In this document: positions 5,622 through 12,276 of the stretch, in pieces | How the letters are laid out: every line of letters starts with the position of its first letter | Numbering within the stretch: position 1 is the stretch's first letter | Assembly (NCBI GenBank): GCA_002256705.1 | Contig: NQJI01000037.1 | Location: forward strand, 1-12,276 | Direction: 5' to 3' | DNA from: Methylococcaceae bacterium NSM2-1 | GTDB taxonomy: Bacteria; Pseudomonadota; Gammaproteobacteria; Methylococcales; Methylomonadaceae | Length of the DNA stretch: 12,276 nt | Program-made: the position numbers and the translations under genes | Notes under the pieces: model-generated | What the model was told of the DNA's origin: nothing | The model's input: the letters and a program-made list of their open reading frames with translations, nothing else | The model's database searches: none

Positions 5622-7088
5622 ATGCAGGAAATTTTAATTGGTGGCCAGAATGGTACTCAAGTCATTATGGATGCAGCAATGGGTAATCGCCATGGAATGA
5701 TTTCAGGGGCGACGGGTACGGGTAAAACGATTACCCTGCAAATTCTGGCAGAGGGTTTTTCAAAAATAGGTGTTCCTGTTTTTCTAGCCGATATCAAAGG
5801 CGACCTGTCCGGTATTACTGTTCCCGGCCAGCCACATGAGAAGATTTCCGAGCGTGTTCAACAGATTGGTATCGCTAATTATCAGCATCGTGGTAATCCG
5901 GCTGTTTTCTGGGACATTTTTGCCAAAACCGGACATCCGGTGCGCACCACTATTTCAGATATGGGACCATTGTTGCTTAGCAATCTGTTGGAGTTGAATG
6001 ACACCCAAACAGGGGTCCTTTACAGTTGCTTTAAAATCGCCGATGACAATGGTCTGCTATTGCTGGATTTAAAAGATTTGCGCGCCATGTTGCGCTGGAT
6101 GGGCGATGAATCTAAAGAATTGCAAACAGAGTATGGCAATATTTCTGATGCAAGTCTTGGCGCCATACAAAGACAATTATTGGTGCTGGAAGAGCAGGGC
6201 GCAGAGATGTTTTTTGGCGAGCCCGCCATACAGCTGGAAGATTTTTGTAGAACAGATTTCTCAGGCAATGGTGTTATCAGTATTCTTGATGCGACCGAAT
6301 TGACTACAAAATCACCGCGATTATATGCCACTTTTTTACTTTGGTTATTGTCTGAGTTATTCGAAACCTTGCCGGAAGTCGGTGATGCCGATCGTCCCAA
6401 GCTCGTGTTGTTTTTTGATGAAGCGCATCTGCTGTTTGACCAGGCACCCAAGGTACTGGTGGATAAAATCGAACAAATCGTCAGATTGATCCGTTCAAAG
6501 GGTGTAGGCGTGTATTTTATAAGCCAGAGTCCTCTGGATATTCCAGAAGATATTCTGGGCCAACTGGGCCTTAAAATTCAACATGCCTTAAGAGCTTACA
6601 CACCGAAAGATCAACAAGTCGTCAAAAGTGTCGCGGCGACTTTCCGTAGTAATCCAAAAATAGATACAGAAACCGCTATTCAGGAATTGAAGACCGGTGA
6701 AGCCCTGGTTTCAGTACTCAATAAAGATGGTAGTCCTGCACCGGTTGAACGAATTTTGATTTGCCCGCCTGAATCTCTGTTCGGTCCTGTTACTCCCCAA
6801 CAACGAGATGAAATGATACGTCGATCGCCTTTTAGTGGTCGGTATGAGCAGGAGGTTGATCGTGAATCTGCTTATGAATTGCTCAAACAAAAAACAGAAA
6901 GGCAAGCTGAAGTAGCGCTTGAAGAGCAAAAAATTGATCAGCAGAAAGCAAAAGCCCCCGTTAGAACCAGTAATCGGCAAAGTGTCGGAGAAGCCTTGTT
7001 TAAGAGTGCAGCCCGTGCTGTTGGCAGCACGGTAGGTCGGCAGATTATTCGAGGTATTATGGGATCGTTATTGGGTGGTCGCCGGTAA
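5622..7088 (+). CDS. yjgR: YjgR-type HerA-like ATPase (DUF853)
   Basis: This 488-residue P-loop ATPase has the length and layout of E. coli YjgR (about 500) in the HerA/FtsK superfamily. Walker A is GATGTGKT (29-36), followed by the family motif ADIKGDLSG (56-64). Walker B is LVLFFDEAH (261-269) with Asp266-Glu267, then the sensor segment VYFISQSP (297-304) and the conserved HALRAYTPKDQ (321-331). The C-terminus has a charged, probably coiled-coil stretch (about 410-445) and a basic Gly/Arg end (GSLLGGRR). AGGAG lies 8 bases before the ATG, making the start secure. HerA relatives move DNA or act in repair and conjugation, but the role of YjgR itself is poorly defined. It stands alone between a repeat-rich gap and a large inverted repeat, so context gives no partner. 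Confidence 0.92.
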   Translation: MQEILIGGQNGTQVIMDAAMGNRHGMISGATGTGKTITLQILAEGFSKIGVPVFLADIKGDLSGITVPGQPHEKISERVQQIGIANYQHRGNPAVFWDIFAKTGHPVRTTISDMGPLLLSNLLELNDTQTGVLYSCFKIADDNGLLLLDLKDLRAMLRWMGDESKELQTEYGNISDASLGAIQRQLLVLEEQGAEMFFGEPAIQLEDFCRTDFSGNGVISILDATELTTKSPRLYATFLLWLLSELFETLPEVGDADRPKLVLFFDEAHLLFDQAPKVLVDKIEQIVRLIRSKGVGVYFISQSPLDIPEDILGQLGLKIQHALRAYTPKDQQVVKSVAATFRSNPKIDTETAIQELKTGEALVSVLNKDGSPAPVERILICPPESLFGPVTPQQRDEMIRRSPFSGRYEQEVDRESAYELLKQKTERQAEVALEEQKIDQQKAKAPVRTSNRQSVGEALFKSAARAVGSTVGRQIIRGIMGSLLGGRR

Positions 7089-7137
7089 CTACAGAAAGTC
7101 CGTAAAGTTACGCTTCGTGTATTCTAGCAGCTCTATA

Positions 7138-7242
7138 TTAGAGAGTTTGCTAACTGTTTAGGGAGGGGGGCTTTAGTCGCTTGTCGGATTATAGGGCCCA
7201 TGTAATGAGCCCCTACGGCCCCTCCTTAAACAAAGTTTCTAA
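7138..7242. repeat. Large imperfect inverted repeat (about 105 bases)
   Basis: The core arms are GTTTAGGGAGGGG (7156-7168) and CCCCTCCTTAAAC (7219-7231): 13 pairs with one G-T wobble. An inner hairpin pairs TAGGGC (7192-7197) with GCCCCTA (7209-7215), with one bulge. An outer pairing, TTAGA (7138-7142) with TCTAA (7238-7242), extends the symmetry. No T-run follows, and no clear target-site duplication flanks it. It could be a strong bidirectional end for yjgR transcription, a MITE-like element or a structured RNA. Confidence 0.55.
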
Positions 7243-7327
7243 TGATTAAGGCAGATTGGCCTTTATCGTGCAGATCTAATTTAAATTATTGAATAACCTA
7301 ATGTAACATCTGGCTTTGGAGCTTACC

Positions 7328-7885
7328 ATGAATACAGACTCTTCCTGTTCCATACTGAAATATAAAATTCTATGTACATTGTTACTGCTCATTATGGTGA
7401 GTTGTTTTTTAACAGGCTGTGAAAAAAGTAATCAGAACACAGCAACCTTTAAACAGGTCGTTAAAAAATACGAACAAGCGACAACTCTGGAAGGGGTCGT
7501 TAGTAATAATGATGGACCGATAAAAGCAGGTACAATCAAAGTAACCGATAATAACGAGGAACTTGTTGCAAGTACAGCTTTACAAAATAACGGCCATTAC
7601 AGTGTTAAAATTCCTGCAGATACTGTTTTGCCTATCGTCTTGACCTTTTACCCTGAAGCGGCGGATGGTGAAAAACTTATTACGGCAGTGGTACACCCGT
7701 CAATAACCAAATATGACATTAATCCATTGACTACGTCCATTGCCAAAAAAGCTCAAGCCATGGGCGGCTATACTCACGCTAATTTGGTAAGAGCAGCAGA
7801 AGGCACCGTGACAGTTCCTGATGCCAACAAAACGACAGCAGGTTTTCGTGGTGACCCCACTACACAATACGGTGGCTGGCATTAA
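7328..7885 (+). CDS. Small lipoprotein with a predicted beta-sandwich domain, hypothetical
   Basis: The product has 185 residues. The N-terminus has Lys11 and Lys13, then a hydrophobic core (ILCTLLLLIMVSCFLTGC) with lipobox Leu28-Thr-Gly-Cys31, so it should be exported by Sec and lipidated on Cys31; the residue after Cys31 is Glu, which favours the outer membrane. The mature part has TTLEGVVSNNDGPIKAGTIK followed by alternating hydrophobic strands and GHYSVKIP. This pattern resembles carboxypeptidase-regulatory or transthyretin-like beta sandwiches (inference). The C-terminus has TAGFRGDPTTQYGGWH, a distinctive Gly/aromatic end ending in Trp-His. The ATG at 7328 is chosen over an in-frame TTG at 7316 because GGAG lies at 7318-7321. 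I cannot name a function. It is a single gene between two inverted repeats. Confidence 0.75.
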   Translation: MNTDSSCSILKYKILCTLLLLIMVSCFLTGCEKSNQNTATFKQVVKKYEQATTLEGVVSNNDGPIKAGTIKVTDNNEELVASTALQNNGHYSVKIPADTVLPIVLTFYPEAADGEKLITAVVHPSITKYDINPLTTSIAKKAQAMGGYTHANLVRAAEGTVTVPDANKTTAGFRGDPTTQYGGWH

Positions 7886-8249
7886 GGAATGGTAATTTTA
7901 TTTGAACACATTGGCTTGTCTTTTTATCCGTCTTCCACGTTGTATCAACTGTTACATAGCCTGCTAAAGCTAAGTTGATACAACGGCAACTGTTCCATGC
8001 GTCGCCTAAAGCACCTACTTTTGATGCTCTGCTTACTGCTTCCTTGCAGTCATTGAATACGAATAACAATCATGCGTCAGGTGTCCACTTTATTTTATTC
8101 CCATTCCTATATTCAACATTTAAAAAATACTTAAGTCGGATAAGTTGGCGCTGTCCGCTTTACATACATCCAAGGTCATACAAGGTCGATCATAGCCGTG
8201 ATCACTTCAGTTTTGATCGTTAAAATAATCGTTATACTTAAGGCAGAAC
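7886..8249. other. Gene-poor stretch between the lipoprotein gene and maeB
   Basis: These 364 bases hold the perfect inverted repeat at 7938-7985, a short tandem-like CAAGGTCAT/CAAGGTCGAT near 8170-8190, and GATCA/TGATC symmetry near 8189-8205. An AT-rich stretch leads to TATACT at 8233-8238, only 11 bases before the maeB ATG, which is too close for a normal promoter with a leader. AAGG at 8240-8243 is a plausible maeB ribosome-binding site. An 82-codon open frame at 7975-8223 starts inside the inverted repeat, has no ribosome-binding site and looks spurious. Confidence 0.55.
7938..7985. repeat. Perfect 13-bp inverted repeat downstream of the lipoprotein gene
   Basis: CGTTGTATCAACT (7938-7950) is the exact reverse complement of AGTTGATACAACG (7973-7985), with a 22-base spacer that holds a smaller TAGC/GCTA pairing. 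It lies 53 bases after the lipoprotein stop. No T-run follows. A transcript-end hairpin, a dispersed repeat or a protein-binding site are all possible. Confidence 0.6.
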
Positions 8250-10498
8250 ATGAATTCCCCTATCGATCCAAAAGAAGAAGTTACCCGGCAGTTACATGAT
8301 GCGGCACTCGAATATCACCAGTTTCCTATACCTGGCAAAATCAGTGTTACTCCCACCAAGCAATTGACTAACCAGCGCGACCTTGCCTTGGCCTATTCGC
8401 CTGGAGTTGCGGCAGCTTGTGAAGAAATCGTTGCCGATCCGGCCAATGTTTTTAAATACACTGCACGGGGTAATCTGGTCGCGGTCATCTCCAATGGTAC
8501 AGCTGTCCTTGGCTTGGGGAATATTGGTCCTCTGGCAGCCAAACCGGTAATGGAAGGGAAGGGGGTGTTATTCAAGAAATTCGCCGGTATTGACGTCTTT
8601 GATATCGAGATTAACGAGCTGGATCCGGACAAACTGTGCGACATTATTGCCTCGCTGGAGCCGACTTTTGGCGGCATCAATCTTGAAGATATTAAAGCCC
8701 CGGAATGCTTTTATATCGAGCGAAAATTACGCGAACGGATGAAAATACCCGTATTCCATGACGATCAGCACGGCACCGCGATTATTACCGGTGCTGCGAT
8801 TTTGAATGGTCTGAAAGTGGTCGGTAAGAATATCAAAAATTGCAAACTCGTTGTCTCCGGTGCGGGTGCGGCGGCATTTGCTTGTCTGGATTTGATTGTA
8901 GAACTCGGCTTCCCGATTGAGAATATCTACGTTACCGATCACGCAGGCGTCATTTATAAAGGTCGAATTGAAAAGGATCCGCATAAAGCGCGTTTTGCCC
9001 AGGAGACCAATGCGCGAACCCTGGCGGAAGTCATGCCTGGCGCAGATATTTTTCTTGGGCTTTCCGCAGGCGGTATTTTGAAACAAGACATGGTCAAATA
9101 CCCGAAGAGGTCAAAGCGGTGCGCGATGACGCAATCATTGCCACGGGCCGTTCTGATTACCCTAACCAGGTCAACAATGTCCTCTGCTTTCCCTACATCT
9201 TCCGAGGGGCGCTTGACTGCGGCGCCACCACCATCACTCGCAAAATGGAAATTGCCGCCGTGCATGCGATTGCCGATTTGGCACAGGCAGAACAATCCGA
9301 TATTGTTGCCAGCGCCTATGGCATTAGCAATTTGTCTTTTGGCCCGGATTACCTGATTCCCCTGCCATTCGATCCGCGCCTGATGACCAAAATCGCTCCG
9401 GCGGTTGCCAAAGCGGCGGAAGAGTCGGGTGTTGCCGCCCGCCCGATTCAAGATATGCAGGCTTACGTCGATCGCCTGCAACAATTCGTGTATCACAGCG
9501 GCACCTTCATGAAGCCGATCTTCCAGATTGCCAAAAATGCGCCTGCGGACAAAAAACGGATTGTCTTTGCCGAAGGCGAAGAAGAGCGAGTACTACGCGC
9601 CGTGCAAGTAATAGTCGATGAAAAAATCGCGACACCCATTTTGATTGGTCGTCCGGCTGTAGTACAGTTTCGCATCGAGAAATACGGTTTACGTATCAGG
9701 CCCGGGACGGATTTCGAGATTATCAATCCAGAATATGACGAGCGCTACCGCGATTTCTGGCAGACTTATCTGAAAATGACGATTCGCAAAGGCGTTACCG
9801 AGCAATATGCCAAGCTGGAAATGCGCCGCCGCCAAACCCTGATAGGTGCAATGTTGATTCATAAAGGGGATGCCGACGGCATGATTTGCGGCACCTTCGG
9901 TAATAATGCCCTGCATCTGCATTACATTGACCAGGTGCTGGGTAAGCGCCCAAGCGTCAATGTCTACGCCGCCATGAACGTCCTTATCTTGCCCGAACGC
10001 CAGATTATATTGGTCGATACCCACGTCAATGAAAATCCGACAGCAAGCCAGCTTGCCGAAATCACACTGTTAGCCGCGGAAAAGATGTGTCGATTCGGTA
10101 TGGCGCCGCGTGTCGCCTTGCTATCGCACTCCAGTTTCGGTTCCAGCAACAGTGAGTCTGCGCAAAAGATGCGTGCCGCGTTGGCAATCATCCAGGAACA
10201 GGCGCCGGAACTGGAAGTCGATGGCGAAATGCACGGCGATGCAGCGCTGGACCATGATTTGCTGAAAAAAATGATGCCTGATTCCAGGTTGAAAGGCAGT
10301 GCCAACCTGTTGGTTTTGCCCAACATAGAAGCCGCCAATATTGCCTACAACCTGCTCAAGACTGCAGCGGGCTACGGTGTCGCGATAGGTCCCGTGATGC
10401 TTGGCTGCGCCAGGCCGGTGCATATCCTCACGCCATCCGCCTCGGTTCGCCGTATCATCAACATGACAGCCTTGTGTGTGTTGGATGCGGTGGAGTAA
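8250..10498 (+). pseudogene. maeB: NADP-malic enzyme with phosphotransacetylase-like domain, frame broken by an internal deletion
   Basis: MaeB decarboxylates malate to pyruvate and CO2 while reducing NADP. From the ATG at 8250 (AAGG at 8240-8243) the frame reads [10 protein letters not shown] with catalytic Tyr49, [15 protein letters not shown] with Lys98 and Lys104, [10 protein letters not shown] with metal ligands Glu146/Asp147, [10 protein letters not shown] (Asp171/Asp172) and the Rossmann loop GAGAAA (204-209). Homology stops at DMVK (Lys283, 9096-9098) and resumes in another frame at [20 protein letters not shown] (from 9098), continuing through [18 protein letters not shown] and the C-terminal phosphotransacetylase-like domain (from about 9510, with SHSSFGSSNSES and DGEMHGDAAL). 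Other MaeB proteins have about 19 residues at the junction, including ALANPxPEI. Restoring 58 bases would give 768 residues, the family's usual size. The C-terminal domain is regulatory and not a working transacetylase in characterised MaeB. An assembly error is possible. Confidence 0.85.
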
Positions 10499-10539
10499 GG
10501 CGATAATCTCAAGATGATTAATGGGGTCGATAAGCTGGC

Positions 10540-10570
10540 GCTATCCGTCGCATGGTAAATGACGAATAGC
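10540..10570. terminator. Hairpin between convergent maeB and kdpE
   Basis: GCTATCCGTC (10540-10549) pairs with GACGAATAGC (10561-10570), 9 of 10 positions, around an 11-base loop. It lies between the 3' ends of two convergent genes, where a bidirectional terminator is expected. The flanks (TAATGTTT to the right) are only modestly T-rich, so it is a weak candidate. Confidence 0.4.
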
Positions 10571-10612
10571 TAATGTTTACGGCGGATTGCTAGAGCGAGC
10601 CGGTCTTGAGAG

Positions 10613-11308
10613 TCAGGCTTTAAGCCGGTAGCCTACACCCGATTCCGTCAATAAATACCGCGGCTGAGTGGGGTCGATTTCCAGCTTCTGTCTGAGCTGG
10701 CTCATGTAAATCCGCAGATAATGCGAATTATCTCTATAAGAAGGACCCCAGACTTCCTTGAGCAGGTATTGATGCGTCAATACCTTGCCGGCATTTTTAA
10801 TCAGCACGGACAATAGCCGGTACTGAATCGGCGTAAGATGAACTTCCCTATCGCCAATAAAGACCTGACGCTTCAGTAAATCGACTTTCAGTGCGCCGCT
10901 AGTAAAAACACCACTCTGATCCTGCTCCGGACTGCTTACCGAATGACGCATGGCTACCCGGATTCGGGCAAGCAATTCACCTAAACCAAAAGGCTTGGTC
11001 AGGTAATCATCGGCACCCGCATCCAGAGCATCGATTTTATGTTGCTCGGTGCTGCGTGCGGACAAAATTATAATTGGCATGACGGACCATTCCCGTATTG
11101 TTTTGATAACGTCAACCCCATCCATGTCGGGCAAGCCCAGATCAAGGATGATGAGGTCAGGTTTGCGTATGCCTGCTTCAACAATGCCTTGCCGGCCTCG
11201 GTCCGCTTCGAACACCTTGAAGCCATGAGCGCCAAGGCCGGTCCGCAAAAACAGGCGTATCGCAGGATCATCCTCTATAACAACAATAGCACGGCTTGTA
11301 TTAGTCAT
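10613..11308 (-). CDS. kdpE: KdpE response regulator
   Basis: This 231-residue OmpR/PhoB-type regulator has a receiver domain (about 6-120) with acidic pocket Asp13/Asp14, phospho-acceptor Asp56 in DLIILDLGLPDMDG, Ser83 in LSAR and Lys105 in LTKPF. Its winged-helix DNA-binding domain (about 135-230) carries HLTPIQYRLLSVLI and the KdpE-typical HYLRIYMSQLRQKLE, ending ESGVGYRL. In the family, KdpD phosphorylates KdpE when potassium is low or osmotic stress occurs, and KdpE then activates kdpFABC. It follows kdpD on the minus strand with a gap of 22 bases, so the two are probably co-transcribed, although I see no strong ribosome-binding site before the ATG at 11308. No kdpABC gene lies downstream in the window; the next gene, maeB, is convergent. 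Confidence 0.95.
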   Translation of the reverse strand: MTNTSRAIVVIEDDPAIRLFLRTGLGAHGFKVFEADRGRQGIVEAGIRKPDLIILDLGLPDMDGVDVIKTIREWSVMPIIILSARSTEQHKIDALDAGADDYLTKPFGLGELLARIRVAMRHSVSSPEQDQSGVFTSGALKVDLLKRQVFIGDREVHLTPIQYRLLSVLIKNAGKVLTHQYLLKEVWGPSYRDNSHYLRIYMSQLRQKLEIDPTQPRYLLTESGVGYRLKA

Positions 11309-11330
11309 AACTATTCAACAATACAGCAAC

Positions 11331-12276
11331 TCATTCTTCCTCTCCCATCACCGGCGGCGCGTGATCCAGGGGAATTATGAACGAAAATACCGCACCTCCA
11401 GTTGGCCGGTTTTGTGCCTGAATACTCCCTCCATGCGCTTCAATGATGGCCCGGCAAATTGTCAACCCTAGCCCTACTCCACTTTGCGCAGCCTCGTGGC
11501 GAACCCGGTAAAATTTTTCAAACAACTTGTTTTCACAGCCCTCGGGGATACCCGGCCCCCGATCGGCTACCGATATTTCCACCGCAGAAGAAGATGATTC
11601 TGCCATGATCTCCACGGGACTTCTCTCCGGTGTATAACGCAGGACATTTTCCAGAAGATTGATCAAAACCTGTTCGATCATAACCGCATCGACATAAATC
11701 ATGGGGATACCGGGCGGTAATTTAACGGTTACGAGACGACCTTCGAGACGTTTTTGCAAGAGCGTCAACACGGCTCCTATAATTTCCTCAAGAGGATACC
11801 ACTGTTTATTCAGCTCGACAGCGCCCGCATCAAGCCGCGCCATATCCAGGATATTATTGACCAGACTCGACATCCGTTGCGCTTCATCATAAATAGCGCG
11901 GCTCAGTTCAAGCTTGTTTTCTGCCTTGAGCGTGTTGTCTTCCTCCACTAAAGCACTGGCCGAACCTACGATGGTCGCGAGCGGCGTTCGTAAATCATGA
12001 GAAATGGAACTAAGCAGCGAGTTGCGCAAGCGTTCGGCTTCCATTTCCACTTGAGCTTTTCTGGCTTGCTCGGTCAATCTCACACGAGTAATCGCCTGGG
12101 CAATCTGCCCAAGAAAAGTTTCCAGCAATTTTTGTTGTTCAGGCAGGAATACCCGGCGCAAATTAACGGGAAGTAAAACCAAAACACCCAAGACGGTTTC
12201 CTTGTTACTCAAGGGAAAATAAATAGCCTCGGCACCCGGCAAGGTATCGGTTCCCTGGCCGGCGATCTCGTTATGA
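11331..12276 (-). CDS. kdpD: KdpD sensor histidine kinase, C-terminal part (5' end outside window)
   Basis: The frame stays open to the window edge, giving the last 314 residues of a protein that is about 900 residues in E. coli. The visible part starts HNEIAGQGTDTLPGAEA, the late section of the KdpD GAF-like domain. It continues with PVNLRRVFLPEQQKLLETF, the phospho-acceptor H-box SSISHDLRTP (His93 of the fragment), N-box INLLENVLRYTP, G1 box DRGPGIP (238-244), FEKFYR and G2 box GVGLGL, ending in an acidic GEEE. This is a complete HisKA plus HATPase_c core. In the family, KdpD is an inner-membrane sensor of potassium and turgor that controls KdpE. An apparent internal start (TTG at 12242) is not the real N-terminus, because KdpD homology continues upstream of it. 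The USP-like, Kdp-sensor and membrane regions lie outside the window. Confidence 0.95.
   Translation of the reverse strand, partial: HNEIAGQGTDTLPGAEAIYFPLSNKETVLGVLVLLPVNLRRVFLPEQQKLLETFLGQIAQAITRVRLTEQARKAQVEMEAERLRNSLLSSISHDLRTPLATIVGSASALVEEDNTLKAENKLELSRAIYDEAQRMSSLVNNILDMARLDAGAVELNKQWYPLEEIIGAVLTLLQKRLEGRLVTVKLPPGIPMIYVDAVMIEQVLINLLENVLRYTPERSPVEIMAESSSSAVEISVADRGPGIPEGCENKLFEKFYRVRHEAAQSGVGLGLTICRAIIEAHGGSIQAQNRPTGGAVFSFIIPLDHAPPVMGEEE

Noticed and set aside
6020..6451. 143-codon minus-strand open frame
   Set aside because: It lies fully opposite the conserved Walker B region of yjgR and is rich in Ser/Asn/Lys with no family signal.
7975..8223. 82-codon plus-strand open frame before maeB
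   Set aside because: It starts inside the 13-bp inverted repeat, has no ribosome-binding site, and its composition does not look like a real protein.
9090..9121. Programmed frameshift in maeB
   Set aside because: No slippery heptamer with a downstream structure is apparent, and about 19 conserved residues are missing. Frameshifting alone could not restore the protein.
8954..9496. 180-codon minus-strand open frame
   Set aside because: It lies opposite maeB, whose conserved motifs are on the plus strand in both frames. It is a shadow of coding bias.
11039..11380. 113-codon plus-strand open frame opposite kdpE/kdpD
   Set aside because: It is antisense to the kdpE receiver domain and the kdpD end. 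Both of those have clear family motifs.

Overview
This window looks like chromosomal DNA from a gammaproteobacterium of moderate GC. AspRS, NadA, YjgR, MaeB and KdpDE all read like gammaproteobacterial proteins. The dispersed palindromic repeats and the style of the small hypothetical proteins are compatible with a methanotroph of the Methylococcales, but that narrower placement is an inference from memory and was not tested.

Layout from left to right. The 5' end of pyrC lies on the minus strand and is cut by the window edge. It is divergent from fmdB, which is followed by aspS and a DUF167 (YggU-type) gene on the plus strand. Next is a Cys-rich zinc-ribbon-like hypothetical gene that appears broken by three small frame changes (2954-3531). 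nadA follows with a clear terminator, then a 63-residue single-helix membrane protein. A stretch of about 550 bases without a convincing gene (5074-5621) is full of inverted and direct repeats. It leads into yjgR (DUF853, HerA-like ATPase), a large imperfect inverted repeat (7138-7242) and a small lipoprotein gene. A second gene-poor stretch (7886-8249) carries a perfect 13-bp inverted repeat. maeB (NADP-malic enzyme fused to a phosphotransacetylase-like domain) spans 8250-10498 but is disrupted by a short internal deletion that shifts the frame. On the minus strand, convergent with maeB, lie kdpE and the 3' part of kdpD, the potassium/turgor two-component system.

The genes are mostly housekeeping: pyrimidine synthesis (pyrC), translation (aspS), NAD synthesis (nadA), C4/C3 carbon metabolism (maeB) and potassium sensing (kdpDE). 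They do not form one pathway. I see no CRISPR array, transposase, phage module, toxin-antitoxin pair, tRNA or rRNA, and no convincing new multi-gene system. The points most worth a second look are the two disrupted genes, the unexplained inverted repeats, the likely non-discriminating AspRS, and the small lipoprotein with a distinctive C-terminus.
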